NCBI GenBank assembly: GCA_902592615.1
Contig: CACJFI010000008.1
Location: 1 to 58,977, forward strand
DNA length: 58,977 nt
Origin: an uncultured SAR116 cluster alpha proteobacterium
GTDB taxonomy: Bacteria; Pseudomonadota; Alphaproteobacteria; Puniceispirillales; Marisalimonadaceae
Reading direction: 5' to 3'
Within the stretch, counting starts at the first letter, position 1. Each line of letters opens with the position of its first letter. The translations under genes and the position numbers were made by a program. Shown here piece after piece: positions 1 to 9,194 of this stretch. The notes under the pieces were generated by a model. It searched no databases and was not told the origin of the DNA. It was given only the letters and a program-made list of their open reading frames with translations.

Positions 1-1484
1 GAAATATTAAAGGAGAATATTTTGGTCCTTTTGTTTCAAAACAAACTGTTCAAAAAACAATAGAAACACTTCAGAAAGTTTTTCTTTTAAGAACTTGTAA
101 TGATAATATTTTTAAATCTAGAACTCGTCCTTGTCTACAATTTCAAATTAAAAGATGCAGCGCTCCATGTGTGAATTTGATATCAAAAGAAAATTATCAA
201 GAAAGTCTTAACGAAGCAAAAAAGTTCTTACAAGGAAACTCAAAGACAATAAAACAAAACTTGATAAAAAAAATGTACAATGCATCTAATAAACAAAATT
301 TTGAAGCAGCGGCAATTTTTAGAAATAGAATAAAAGCTCTTACAGAAGTAAATGCAAGTCAAAATATTAATATTCCAAACATCAATAATGTAGATTTTCT
401 TGTACTTAGAAAAATTGATAATAAAGTTGTAATACAGATGACAATAATAAGAAGTGGTTGCAATTATGGGTCTAAATCATATTTTCCTAGTCCAGGTAAA
501 AATGGTACTGATGTTTTAGAAGACGAGATTATGCAAGCCTTTATATGTCAATTTTATGATAAAAATATCCCTCCAGAAAATATTCTTGTCAATTTGCGTC
601 CTAAAGATAAAAGTTTAATTGAAGAACTTTTTCATAAAAAACATAAAATCAAAGTAAAAATTCAACTACCTCAAAGAGGAAAAAAATTAGAAATAATAAA
701 ATCAACACTTAAAAATGCAGAAGAAAATTTAAATAGAAAAATTTATGAAAAATCTTCAAATAAAAACAACCTTAAAAATTTGCAACGAACGTTTAACTTT
801 AAAAATTCCATTGATAAATTAGAAGTTTATGATAATTCACATAATCAAGGAAAATCACCTGTAGGAGCAATGATAGCTTTTAACGAAGATGGCTTTATAA
901 AATCTTTATATAGAAGATATAACATTTTAACAGAGCATAATAATTCATCAACACAAATTAGTGACGAATTTATTAATAATAATGATTATTTAATGATGCA
1001 GGAGGTGATAAAACGCAGATTTGGTGGGAAAAACTCATCTGGGTTTCCTGATTTAATAATTATTGACGGTGGCAAAGGACATTTGAACATAGTTTTAAAT
1101 GTCCTTAAAGAATTACAAATTAGTAATGTTGAAGTTTTGGCAATTTCAAAGGGTATTAAAAGAGATGCAGGTAGAGAAAATTTTTATACGAAATATTCTG
1201 ATAGTTTTAGGTTTGACAAAGATGATACTACATTATTTTTTCTTCAAAAATTAAGAGATGAAGTTCATAGATATGCAATTGCGGGTCATAGAATAAAAAG
1301 TAAAAAAAATATTTTTAAAAATCCGCTAGATGAAATTAATGGTATTGGAGCAACCCGAAAAAAATCTCTTTTAGAGGAATTTGGATCTGCAAAAGCAGTA
1401 GGAACTGCAAGTATTAATGACTTGTTAAAAGTTGAGGGAATAAATAAGTCAATAGCACAGAAAATATTTAATTTTTTTAACTGA
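1..1484 (+). CDS. uvrC: UvrABC excision nuclease subunit C, 5' end missing
   Basis: UvrC makes both incisions in nucleotide excision repair. The frame is already open at base 3 and reads without a stop into the annotated protein, with family motifs YFGPF, LLRTC, SRTRPCL and KRCSAPC before the first internal start-like GTG at 171, so that GTG is not the true start. A UVR domain (UvrB contact) around bases 255-340, the RNase H-like endonuclease region and a C-terminal helix-hairpin-helix pair (ingIGATRKKSLLEEFGSA and VEGINKSIAQKI) are all present. About 493 residues are visible; the family usually has about 600, so the GIY-YIG nuclease domain is largely outside the window. pgsA follows after 69 bases, a common alphaproteobacterial arrangement. 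Confidence 0.96.
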   Translation, partial: NIKGEYFGPFVSKQTVQKTIETLQKVFLLRTCNDNIFKSRTRPCLQFQIKRCSAPCVNLISKENYQESLNEAKKFLQGNSKTIKQNLIKKMYNASNKQNFEAAAIFRNRIKALTEVNASQNINIPNINNVDFLVLRKIDNKVVIQMTIIRSGCNYGSKSYFPSPGKNGTDVLEDEIMQAFICQFYDKNIPPENILVNLRPKDKSLIEELFHKKHKIKVKIQLPQRGKKLEIIKSTLKNAEENLNRKIYEKSSNKNNLKNLQRTFNFKNSIDKLEVYDNSHNQGKSPVGAMIAFNEDGFIKSLYRRYNILTEHNNSSTQISDEFINNNDYLMMQEVIKRRFGGKNSSGFPDLIIIDGGKGHLNIVLNVLKELQISNVEVLAISKGIKRDAGRENFYTKYSDSFRFDKDDTTLFFLQKLRDEVHRYAIAGHRIKSKKNIFKNPLDEINGIGATRKKSLLEEFGSAKAVGTASINDLLKVEGINKSIAQKIFNFFN

Positions 1485-1553
1485 AATAAATTTTGTTAAA
1501 GACTATTTTGTTTTAAATATAGTTTAAGCCTAAAAATCTAGTAAGGTTAATAT

Positions 1554-2141
1554 ATGAAGGAAAACAATTCTATATCAAGTATCATACCTAATGTATTAAC
1601 CTTATTCAGAAGTTTGGCTGCTATTATATTACCTGTAATAATCATTTATGGCGGTGAAATTGGAGCCTTAATGGCAACACCAATATTAATTTTAGCAGGT
1701 ATTAGTGACTATTTTGATGGATTTTATGCAAGAAAATATAACGTGACTTCTAATTTTGGAAAAATCTTAGATCCAGTTGCAGATAAATTATTAGTTATTG
1801 GGATAATTTTAGCCTTAGCTTCAGAAAACATGTTAGATTATTATTATTCATTTATTCCTGCACTCTTAATAGTTTTAAGAGAAATTTTGATCTCAGGTTT
1901 GAGAGAAAGTATATCTTCTTATAAAATTTCGTTAGAGGTAACTTTATTAGCAAAATGGAAGACAACTATACAATTAATTGCTTGTGGAAGTTTTCTAGTT
2001 TGGAGATCTAATGTTTTTTTTTACAATGTAGATGTTTTAGGTTTAATTTCATATATTCTTTTGTGGATAGCTGGAATTATTACATTTATAACAGGTCTGC
2101 AATATATCATTAAAATGATGAAATTTTTTAATAGAGAATAA
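1554..2141 (+). CDS. pgsA: CDP-diacylglycerol--glycerol-3-phosphate 3-phosphatidyltransferase
   Basis: This membrane enzyme makes phosphatidylglycerol phosphate, the committed step to phosphatidylglycerol and cardiolipin. The CDP-alcohol phosphotransferase signature is complete: D52, D55, G56, A59, R60, then G69, D73 and D77, in the D-x2-DG-x2-AR-x8-G-x3-D-x3-D pattern. The rest of the 195 residues is mostly hydrophobic and fits four to six membrane helices. Length is normal for PgsA. An AAGG element lies a few bases before the ATG. It sits between uvrC and moaD, all on plus, and ends only 3 bases before moaD, so it is probably co-transcribed. Confidence 0.95.
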   Translation: MKENNSISSIIPNVLTLFRSLAAIILPVIIIYGGEIGALMATPILILAGISDYFDGFYARKYNVTSNFGKILDPVADKLLVIGIILALASENMLDYYYSFIPALLIVLREILISGLRESISSYKISLEVTLLAKWKTTIQLIACGSFLVWRSNVFFYNVDVLGLISYILLWIAGIITFITGLQYIIKMMKFFNRE

Positions 2142-2144
2142 ATT

Positions 2145-2396
2145 ATGATTATAAAATACTTTTCATGGATAAAAGAACATATAGGTAAGTCTGAGGAACA
2201 AATTGAATTACCAGATCACATAAAAAATGTTAATGAACTTATTAATTATTTAAACGAAATAGATGAAAAATATAATTTAATATTAGATAAAAAAGAACTA
2301 ATTAAAATTGCTGTAAATAAAACATATTCATCTTTTGATACGAATATAAATGATAATGACGAAATTGCATTTTTCCCTCCAGTTACAGGCGGATAA
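2145..2396 (+). CDS. moaD: Molybdopterin synthase small (sulfur carrier) subunit MoaD
   Basis: MoaD is the ubiquitin-fold sulfur carrier of molybdopterin synthase; its C-terminal glycine is adenylated and then thiocarboxylated to deliver sulfur to precursor Z. The 83-residue protein ends in PPVTGG, the expected double-glycine tail, and has the short beta-grasp length of the family. The stop codon abuts the moaE ATG with no spacer, so the two subunits are probably translationally coupled. Elsewhere in the window modBC encodes part of a molybdate transporter. Confidence 0.95.
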   Translation: MIIKYFSWIKEHIGKSEEQIELPDHIKNVNELINYLNEIDEKYNLILDKKELIKIAVNKTYSSFDTNINDNDEIAFFPPVTGG

Positions 2397-2870
2397 ATGA
2401 CTAAAAACTCTCCACTAATTAAAATTAAAATTCAAAATGAAGATTTTGATGTGTCAGTAGAAACGAAAATGCTTCAACAAACTAATACCGGTGCAATAGT
2501 TAATTTTGTTGGAATAGTAAGAGGTTATGATGAAAAAAATGACCAAATAATTGATTCCATGACATTAGAACATTACCCTGGAATGACTGAGTCTGAAATA
2601 GAAAAAATAATAGTTGAAAGTTATAAAAAATGGGAATTAACAGGAATAACTGTAATACACAGGGTGGGTGATTTAAAACCTTCTGATCAAATAGTTTTTG
2701 TGGGTGTGTCCTCTAAACACCGGCAGAACGCTTTTAATGGCTGTAATTTTATAATGGATTGGTTAAAGACTAAAGCTCCATTTTGGAAAGTTGAAGAAAA
2801 AAATAATAAAAAAAATTGGGTAAGCTTTAATGAATCCGACAATCAAGCATTAAAGAAATGGGAAAAATAA
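2397..2870 (+). CDS. moaE: Molybdopterin synthase catalytic subunit MoaE
   Basis: MoaE forms the heterotetrameric molybdopterin synthase with MoaD and converts precursor Z to molybdopterin. The family blocks HRVGDL, VSSKHRQNAF and MDWLKTKAPFWKVE are present, including the conserved lysines of the LKTKAPFWK segment. Length of 157 residues is normal. The ATG directly follows the moaD stop. The gene ends 8 bases before the convergent ilvE stop, and I see no hairpin terminator between them. Confidence 0.95.
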   Translation: MTKNSPLIKIKIQNEDFDVSVETKMLQQTNTGAIVNFVGIVRGYDEKNDQIIDSMTLEHYPGMTESEIEKIIVESYKKWELTGITVIHRVGDLKPSDQIVFVGVSSKHRQNAFNGCNFIMDWLKTKAPFWKVEEKNNKKNWVSFNESDNQALKKWEK

Positions 2871-2878
2871 TTATTTCT

Positions 2879-3757
2879 CTATGTTCCATTAACTAGGTCT
2901 GAGTAAGCTTTTGTCAATTTTAGACAATATTCACCTGGTTTAAAGTTAAATTCGCCAATAGATTGAACAGGTGTAACTTCAGCAGCAGTTCCAGTTAAAA
3001 AACATTCCTCAGCCTTAGCCATTTCTTCTGGCATTATCTTACGTTCGACAATTTCAATTCCATAATTTGCAGCAAGTTTCATAACAGTCCTTCTAGTTAT
3101 TCCATCCAGAAAGCAATCTGCAATTGGTGTATGAAGTTTGCCATCAGGCATTCTAAAAAAAATATTTGCTCCTGTAGCTTCTGCTATTTGCCCTCTATAA
3201 TCTAGCATTAAAGCGTCACTATAACCTTTTGCTTCAGCTTCATGTTTTGACAAAGTACAGATCATATATAGTCCAGCTGCTTTTGCAAGAACAGGTCCAC
3301 AGTCTGGGCTTGGACGTCTCCATTTTGCAATATCTAGTTTAATACCTTGCATTTTTTGTTCTGGATCAAAATAGCTTGGCCACTCCCATACAGCTATTGC
3401 AACATTTATTTTTGTAGCTTGAGCTGAAACAGCCATCATCTCACTACCTCTCCAAACAACTGGCCTTACATAAGCGTCCAAAAGTGAGTTTTTTTCTAAT
3501 AATAAATCCTTAGCATCTATTATTTCTTTTTCGGAAAAAGGTATTTTCATATCAAGAGATTTAGCAGAATTAAATAACCTTTCTGTATGTTTTTCAGTTT
3601 CAAAAATTTTACCTCGATAGGCTCTTTCTCCTTCAAAAACACAACTTGCATAATGTAAACCATGATTTAACACATGAACATTAGCTTTTTTCCATTCAAG
3701 TAAATTACCATTATACCAAATATAGCCTTCACGATTGTCAAAAGATAAATTATCCAA
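2879..3757 (-). CDS. ilvE: Branched-chain amino acid aminotransferase (PLP fold type IV)
   Basis: Catalyses the last transamination in valine, leucine and isoleucine synthesis and the first step of their breakdown. The 292-residue protein has the catalytic lysine context PVLAKAAGLYM and the class IV signature running from KGYSDALMLDYRG to EATGANIFF. FEGERAYRG near residues 42-50 is the usual substrate-pocket block. A strong GGGAGG ribosome site precedes the ATG (complement of 3766-3771). It is divergent from the ompR-like gene across a 166-base AT-rich spacer, an arrangement seen in other alphaproteobacteria. Confidence 0.95.
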   Translation of the reverse strand: MDNLSFDNREGYIWYNGNLLEWKKANVHVLNHGLHYASCVFEGERAYRGKIFETEKHTERLFNSAKSLDMKIPFSEKEIIDAKDLLLEKNSLLDAYVRPVVWRGSEMMAVSAQATKINVAIAVWEWPSYFDPEQKMQGIKLDIAKWRRPSPDCGPVLAKAAGLYMICTLSKHEAEAKGYSDALMLDYRGQIAEATGANIFFRMPDGKLHTPIADCFLDGITRRTVMKLAANYGIEIVERKIMPEEMAKAEECFLTGTAAEVTPVQSIGEFNFKPGEYCLKLTKAYSDLVNGT

Positions 3758-3923
3758 AAAAAACCTCCCGAATTAGTTATTACATATAATCCACATTATT
3801 ATTAAATAATCAAATACTAAGAAATAGGTTTTATAATTAATTAAGTTGTTTAGTGATTATAGATTTAATATAATTCTATTTAAGATAGCAAATTAAAATC
3901 TAATAATCTGACTTTATTTTAAA

Positions 3924-4649
3924 ATGAATAATAAAGACTTAAAAATAAATAATTTTCATATTTTAATTATCGATGATGATGAAAAAATTAGACAATTACT
4001 GAAACAATTTCTAGAAAATAATGAATTCAAAGTTACAGATGTGGAGAGTGCTGATCAAGCAAAAAAAATTATGGAAAGTTTAATTTTTGATCTATTAGTA
4101 ATTGATATTATGATGCCAGGTCAAAATGGGTTAGACTTTTTAAAAGAAATTAGACAAACAAACTCAATTCCAACTTTAATGCTTACAGCTATGTCGAGTC
4201 CTGAAGATAGACTTGACGGACTTGAATATGGCGCAGATGATTATATGACTAAGCCTTTTGAACCAAGAGAGTTATTGCTTAGAATTCAAAATATTCTTAA
4301 AAGATTTACTGCTAATTCAAAAAATTCGGAAAACCAGAAAAATACTAGATTTGGTCCATTCTCATTTAATCATAAATCTCTTAATCTCTATAAAAACAAT
4401 ATATCTGTACACTTAACAACTTCTGAACAAAAGTTGTTAAATTGTTTTTGTAAATTTCCTAACAAACCCTTTTCAAGAGATGATATCAATAACTCTCTCG
4501 GGGGTAATATGGAAACTAGATCAATTGATGTTGCTATAGCAAGAATAAGAAGAAAAATTGAAATTGATCAACGTTATCCTATTTATTTACAAACAGTTCG
4601 TGGCATTGGTTGGATGCTGCAGACACACGAAGAAGAAAATAATGATTAG
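3924..4649 (+). CDS. ompR: OmpR-family response regulator
   Basis: A two-component DNA-binding response regulator. The receiver domain has the acidic pair D17/D18, the phosphoacceptor D61 in VIDIMMPG, a switch threonine in MLTAMS and the lysine of TKPFEPREL. The C-terminal winged helix (from about residue 130) ends with TVRGIGWML, diagnostic of OmpR/PhoB regulators. The sensor kinase gene follows after 16 bases. The position between ilvE and envZ supports the OmpR/EnvZ name, although targets in this organism are unknown. Confidence 0.9.
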   Translation: MNNKDLKINNFHILIIDDDEKIRQLLKQFLENNEFKVTDVESADQAKKIMESLIFDLLVIDIMMPGQNGLDFLKEIRQTNSIPTLMLTAMSSPEDRLDGLEYGADDYMTKPFEPRELLLRIQNILKRFTANSKNSENQKNTRFGPFSFNHKSLNLYKNNISVHLTTSEQKLLNCFCKFPNKPFSRDDINNSLGGNMETRSIDVAIARIRRKIEIDQRYPIYLQTVRGIGWMLQTHEEENND

Positions 4650-4665
4650 TAGTAAAGTTTAGGCA

Positions 4666-5976
4666 ATGAGATTACGTGACATAACACCAAAAAGCCTTTT
4701 TGGCAGAATGTTAGCGATTATTCTTGTACCAATAATTCTTGTTCAGATCATTTCTGTTTCAATTTTTTATGAGAGACATTGGGATTGGGTATCTAGACAT
4801 ATGGCAAAGAATTTGTCTAAAGATCTAGGTTTGTTAATTGACGAATTAGGAAAAGAACCTTCAAAAGATCAAAGAGCTTTATCTGCTGTAAGAGCAAGAC
4901 AGTATTTTGATATTATTTTTTATTGGTTAGAGGGTGGTATTTTAAAACCAAATCAATCGTTTAATGCAAAATTTCAAAACTTTCGAAATTCTCTTCAAGA
5001 ACGTATTAAAGAACCTTTTTATTTATCATCCATTGAAAATTCAAGTCAATTTTATGTTGATATACAATTAGCAAATGGAATTGTTAGAATGCATATTGAT
5101 AATAAGCGTTTGTTTGTACCAACTGGAATTACATTCATAATGTGGTCTGTTGGAGCTTCCGTAATTCTTTTTTCTATAGCTATAATTTTTCTTAGAGGAC
5201 AAGTAAGGCCAATTTTAAGATTAGCAAACGCAGCAAGACAGATTGGTTTTGGTAGAGAAGTAGATAACTATAATATAGAAGGTGCAACCGAAGTCAGGAT
5301 AGCGGGTAGAGCGTTTCAAGCGATGAGACATAGAATTAATAAACAAATCTCTGAAAGAACTTCTCTACTTGCAGGTGTTAGTCATGACTTAAAAACTCCT
5401 TTAACTAGGATGAGACTTCAATTAGCAGTAATGGATAATAAAAAAGAAGCAAAAGAAGATTTTGAGAAAGAATTAATTGAATTAGAGAACATGATTGATG
5501 GTTACTTAGAATTTGCAAGGAATGAAAGAGAAGAGCAAATGGTTGACGCAAGTCTATTTAAATTACTTCAACAAGCAGCTAAAACATCTGATCCTACTGG
5601 TGAAAAAATAACTATTTCCGTTCCAACAGATAACATACCTATTTTTCCGATACAAGTTCAATCAATTAGAAGAGCGCTAATAAATTTATTTACAAATGCA
5701 ATTAGATATGCTGGCAAAGCAAATGCTCAAATACAAATCTTTGATGATCATAGTGAAGTAATAATTGACGATAATGGTCCAGGTATACCAAGAGATAAAA
5801 GAGACGATGTGGTTTTACCATTTACTAGATTAGAAAACTCAAGAAATATAAAAACTGGTGGAACCGGTCTAGGTTTATCTATAGCTAAAAACTCTGCATT
5901 GAACCATGGAGGTGAATTAATATTAGAAGACAGCCCTTTAGGTGGTTTAAGAGTTAGACTTTTATTACCACTATAA
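4666..5976 (+). CDS. envZ: EnvZ-like sensor histidine kinase
   Basis: Partner kinase of the preceding response regulator. An N-terminal membrane helix (about residues 14-38), a periplasmic region, a second helix (about 158-176) and a HAMP segment lead to the HisKA box GVSHDLKTPLTRMRLQL with the phosphoacceptor His near residue 240. The ATPase domain shows NLFTNAIRYA (N box), DDNGPGIP (G1) and TGGTGLGLSIA (G2). Length of 436 is typical of alphaproteobacterial EnvZ. It ends on the base before the convergent TetR-like gene, stop to stop with no spacer. Confidence 0.92.
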   Translation: MRLRDITPKSLFGRMLAIILVPIILVQIISVSIFYERHWDWVSRHMAKNLSKDLGLLIDELGKEPSKDQRALSAVRARQYFDIIFYWLEGGILKPNQSFNAKFQNFRNSLQERIKEPFYLSSIENSSQFYVDIQLANGIVRMHIDNKRLFVPTGITFIMWSVGASVILFSIAIIFLRGQVRPILRLANAARQIGFGREVDNYNIEGATEVRIAGRAFQAMRHRINKQISERTSLLAGVSHDLKTPLTRMRLQLAVMDNKKEAKEDFEKELIELENMIDGYLEFARNEREEQMVDASLFKLLQQAAKTSDPTGEKITISVPTDNIPIFPIQVQSIRRALINLFTNAIRYAGKANAQIQIFDDHSEVIIDDNGPGIPRDKRDDVVLPFTRLENSRNIKTGGTGLGLSIAKNSALNHGGELILEDSPLGGLRVRLLLPL

Positions 5977-6585
5977 TTATTTCTTTATAATCCCCAAGAA
6001 GAGACCTAAATCCTCTATATCGCTTAAATACTTATCTAAGTACCTTATTACTGAATCTATATCTCTATTTTCATCTTTTAAAAAAATTTCAAGACTTTTT
6101 GTGAAAACAATGTTTAATGCTAGCGATTTTAAAGTTTTTATTCCACATTTTTGATCTTTTTCTATCAAAGTTAGAAGATTAAATGAAAAATTAAAATTTT
6201 CTTTAAAAACATTTAAAAAAACTTCAAGTTTTTGTTTAGAATTACTACTCAAGATTTTTAATGAAGGCTTATATTGTATATATTTTTCAAACCTTAATGA
6301 TAAACCCTCTAAAATTTTATCATATGTACTTGAAATAGTATCATCTACTAAATCTTCTCTAAGCTCAGTCAATACATCACTATCAAGTTTTGATATTAGA
6401 ATTTTTAAAAAAAAAATTCTATAATCCGTTGATTGCTTAGGAACTATTTTTTCAACTTGTTCTTTAGAAATTTTAGCCGCTATAGCAAGTTCTTCAAAAC
6501 TTACTTGTAGTGAAGTATTTTTTTCTAATATAGAAAAATAAGCCTCACATAATTTCCATTCTAAATTTTGATCATCTAAATTCAT
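5977..6585 (-). CDS. TetR-like protein, function unknown
   Basis: A 202-residue, mostly helical protein whose first 60 residues look like a degenerate TetR helix-turn-helix (VSFEELAIAAKISKEQVEKI). The rest resembles a TetR ligand/dimer domain or the COQ9 fold. Alphaproteobacteria often carry a TetR-type gene just upstream or downstream of proC-ybjN-ubiK, which supports a conserved role, but no ligand or target can be read from the sequence. It starts 9 bases after the proC stop, so it is probably the last gene of that minus-strand unit. Lysine- and isoleucine-rich composition reflects the AT-rich genome. Confidence 0.6.
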   Translation of the reverse strand: MNLDDQNLEWKLCEAYFSILEKNTSLQVSFEELAIAAKISKEQVEKIVPKQSTDYRIFFLKILISKLDSDVLTELREDLVDDTISSTYDKILEGLSLRFEKYIQYKPSLKILSSNSKQKLEVFLNVFKENFNFSFNLLTLIEKDQKCGIKTLKSLALNIVFTKSLEIFLKDENRDIDSVIRYLDKYLSDIEDLGLFLGIIKK

Positions 6586-6594
6586 ATAATATTT

Positions 6595-7419
6595 TTATCC
6601 ATCATAATTCAGTTCTTTAGCTCTTTTTATCGCATTCTTAATTGTTGATTTAAGCAAAGGATATAATCCATTTGTTTCTGATTCAAGTACTAGAAGCCCA
6701 GCTTCAGTAGTTCCACCAGGGCTTGTGACATTATCTTTAAGTGTTTTTGTATCAATATCAGAAGTTTCAATCAATCTTGCAGATCCAATTAAAGTTTCTC
6801 TTGCCAAAGTCTTTGCATCTTTTACTGTGAGACCTTGATCAATAGCTATTTGAGTAAGTACTTCAACTAAATAAAAAATATAGCCAGGTCCAGAACCTGA
6901 TATCGCTGTTACATTGTCAATTAGACTTTCATTATTTAAGTAAATTATCTTGCTGAATGCGGACAATAGCGCATAAACATCTTTATTGTCCTCTTCACTA
7001 AGATTTTTGCTTTTACAATAACCAGTGACTCCAAACCCAATTGAAGCTGGTAAATTTGGCATTGCTCTTACTAATTTTATATCATTATTAATTTTTTTTC
7101 TGAACCAAGAAAACGATAGTCCAGCTGCAATAGATATAAAAACTAATTCAGAAAAAATAAAATTAGAAAAATTCTTTATTGTATCTTCCATTTGCTGAGG
7201 CTTAACAGCGAGGAAAATTATATCAATTTTTTTTAATTTTTCACTTTCATGTAAAAAATTAGTATTAGGGTAAGCCTTAAAACCATCTTTGTAAGCAATT
7301 TTTCTAAGAGCAGGCTCTTTTTCAATTATAAAAAAATTAAATTCTAGTTGTTTAAGCATCCATCCTCTTGCTATAGATGAACCCATTTTCCCATAACCAA
7401 ATAAAAGTACGTTTTTCAT
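6595..7419 (-). CDS. proC: Pyrroline-5-carboxylate reductase
   Basis: Final enzyme of proline synthesis, reducing pyrroline-5-carboxylate with NAD(P)H. The Rossmann motif FGYGKMGSSIA begins right after MKNVLL, which is why I place the start at 7419. An upstream GTG at 7467 would add 16 residues that do not belong to the family and would overlap ybjN; an AAGGT element lies just before the 7419 ATG. The signature block ISGSGPGYIFYLVEVL and the C-terminal TSPGGTTEAGL are intact. Length from this start is 274 residues, normal for ProC. Confidence 0.94.
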   Translation of the reverse strand: MKNVLLFGYGKMGSSIARGWMLKQLEFNFFIIEKEPALRKIAYKDGFKAYPNTNFLHESEKLKKIDIIFLAVKPQQMEDTIKNFSNFIFSELVFISIAAGLSFSWFRKKINNDIKLVRAMPNLPASIGFGVTGYCKSKNLSEEDNKDVYALLSAFSKIIYLNNESLIDNVTAISGSGPGYIFYLVEVLTQIAIDQGLTVKDAKTLARETLIGSARLIETSDIDTKTLKDNVTSPGGTTEAGLLVLESETNGLYPLLKSTIKNAIKRAKELNYDG

Positions 7420-7459
7420 ACCATACCTTAGTAAATCTGTTTTTTTAATTTTGAGTTTT

Positions 7460-7948
7460 TCATGCACGGCCTTGATTATTTAAAAATAGTAATTTTAGAG
7501 AGGCACTTTCAATTTTTTCGCCGTAAATTAAATTATGAGCACCTGAAACAAAGTTATGAAACAAACAACGAATTGAAGCTAATTTAATCTTTAAAAATTC
7601 TTGAAAGGTTCTTTCTTGAATTAATAGAGGAGAGGAAAAAATTAAATTATATTTAATTTTCTTAACTTCTAAATCATAAACAAAAAATCCTTCTCCAGAA
7701 TTTTGATTTGCAACATTAATTAGAATTAGCAGTTCATGTAATTTACTGTTTGTAATTTCTATATTTAAAGTAAACTGAAAATGAATTTTGTCTTTATTAT
7801 TAAATATATCCAAATAATAGTCAGCAATTTCTCCTACAAAGTAAGAATGATACTTGTTTCTTTTATCCTTGTTAATGATCCAATCGTGTTTATAAAAAAT
7901 ATTTAAAATTTTAGGAGAAAAAAATATTTTTTTTAATTCTTTAGTCAT
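7460..7948 (-). CDS. YbjN domain-containing protein
   Basis: A 162-residue soluble protein with the alpha/beta pattern of the YbjN superfamily, a type III secretion chaperone-like fold of uncertain biochemical role. Its position between ubiK and proC is conserved in alphaproteobacteria and is the main support for the name. The region GEIADYYLDIF to FFVYDLEVKKI carries the typical strand spacing. Translation starts 7 bases from a large AT-rich hairpin (7956-8003), with no clear ribosome site between. Confidence 0.75.
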   Translation of the reverse strand: MTKELKKIFFSPKILNIFYKHDWIINKDKRNKYHSYFVGEIADYYLDIFNNKDKIHFQFTLNIEITNSKLHELLILINVANQNSGEGFFVYDLEVKKIKYNLIFSSPLLIQERTFQEFLKIKLASIRCLFHNFVSGAHNLIYGEKIESASLKLLFLNNQGRA

Positions 7949-7955
7949 ATTAACT

Positions 7956-8003
7956 ATATATAGTATAAATTTTTAATATAATTAAAAATTATATACTATA
8001 TAT
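7956..8003. repeat. 48-base AT-rich near-perfect inverted repeat between ubiK and ybjN
   Basis: Arms 7956-7977 and 7981-8003 are reverse complements over 22 pairs with a single extra base in the right arm and a 3-base loop (ATA). It is flanked by the ubiK stop (8024) and the ybjN start (7948). No run of T follows the hairpin on the minus strand, so it does not look like a standard intrinsic terminator; a processing site, translational mask or protein-binding palindrome are possible. Confidence 0.7.
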
Positions 8004-8023
8004 TGATTATCTGAAACTAAAAG

Positions 8024-8287
8024 TTACTTTTTCTTTTTAGAAATTAATTTTTTCTTATTTTTATTCTCTAATTTTGTTTTTAATAAAATAAACTCAGAAT
8101 TAAGTTTTTCATGTCTATCTACTAGAGCTTCAAAATCTTCTCGATTCACAATACCCTGAGAATTAATAAATTTTTCAAATCTACTTTTTATAATGTTATC
8201 AATTTCAGTTTTTAAATCTGTAAGTGTAGAAAGTGCACCAGTAATTATTGATGCTGTATCTTTAAAAAAAAAATTACTATTTTTCAT
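8024..8287 (-). CDS. ubiK: Ubiquinone biosynthesis accessory factor UbiK (BMFP family)
   Basis: Small coiled-coil protein of the COG2960/BMFP family that assists the Ubi complex in ubiquinone synthesis and can promote membrane fusion in vitro. The 87 residues show a first amphipathic helix (SIITGALSTLTDLKTEIDNI), the conserved VNREDFEALVDRHEKL segment and a C-terminal coiled coil ending in a lysine-rich tail. It is divergent from lgt across 78 bases, the common alphaproteobacterial arrangement. Confidence 0.88.
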   Translation of the reverse strand: MKNSNFFFKDTASIITGALSTLTDLKTEIDNIIKSRFEKFINSQGIVNREDFEALVDRHEKLNSEFILLKTKLENKNKKKLISKKKK

Positions 8288-8365
8288 TAGTTTTCCCTAA
8301 AGTAGTCAAAATGTTACTATAAGATATTTTTTACAAATTGTTAAAATTATATTAAAATTATCTAA

Positions 8366-9160
8366 ATGTTTCAATTTCCAAATATTAATCCAATAGCTGT
8401 AGATTTTGGATTTATCAAAATTAGTTGGTATGCACTTTCTTATGTTGCGGGAATTTTATTAAGTTGGTATCTAATATTAAAAATAATTAAAATAAAAAAA
8501 ATTGAAATTAGTAATAAAATAGTTAGTGATCTAATTAGTAACTGCATGATAGGAATTATACTAGGTGGAAGATTAGGTTATGTAATTTTCTATAATCCTG
8601 AATATTATTTTAATAATTTATTAGAAATTTTTAAAGTATGGAACGGAGGCATGTCATTTCATGGCGGACTTATAGGTGTTATATTAGCTGTTATTTATTC
8701 AAGTAAGACCTCAAAAATTCCAATTATAATATTTTCTGACTTAATTTCTGTAGTTTCTCCAATTGGGCTTTTTTTTGGAAGATTAGCAAATTTTATAAAT
8801 GGAGAACTTTTTGGAAGGATAACTAACCATCATTTTGGGATTATATTTCCAAATGGTGGAAAACTCCCAAGACACCCTAGTCAGTTATATGAAGCTTTTT
8901 TTGAAGGATTAATTTTGTTTTTCATTATGATATTTTTAATGAATAAATCTAAGATTTACGAAAAAAAAGGATATTTGACTGCCTTATTTATATTTTTCTA
9001 TGGAATTTTTAGATTTTTTATAGAGTATTTTAGAGAACCTGACGAACACATTGGATTAATTTATTTTGACTTTTCAATGGGACAAATTTTATCATTACCA
9101 ATGATAGTTACTGGTTTATATTTTATAATTATTTTTAATAACAAAAAAATAAAATACTGA
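8366..9160 (+). CDS. lgt: Prolipoprotein diacylglyceryl transferase
   Basis: Inner-membrane enzyme that transfers diacylglycerol from phosphatidylglycerol to the lipobox cysteine of prolipoproteins. The Lgt signature GRLANFINGELFGR is complete, preceded by the essential MSFHGGL histidine block, and HPSQLYEA and the FRFFIEYFREPD motif follow. The hydrophobic pattern fits seven transmembrane helices; length of 264 is normal. The next gene, pgeF, starts 34 bases later. In many alphaproteobacteria a midA methyltransferase gene lies between them, and it is absent here. Confidence 0.96.
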   Translation: MFQFPNINPIAVDFGFIKISWYALSYVAGILLSWYLILKIIKIKKIEISNKIVSDLISNCMIGIILGGRLGYVIFYNPEYYFNNLLEIFKVWNGGMSFHGGLIGVILAVIYSSKTSKIPIIIFSDLISVVSPIGLFFGRLANFINGELFGRITNHHFGIIFPNGGKLPRHPSQLYEAFFEGLILFFIMIFLMNKSKIYEKKGYLTALFIFFYGIFRFFIEYFREPDEHIGLIYFDFSMGQILSLPMIVTGLYFIIIFNNKKIKY

Positions 9161-9194
9161 TTTAGATTTAAATTTACATAAAAAAAATTTAATA

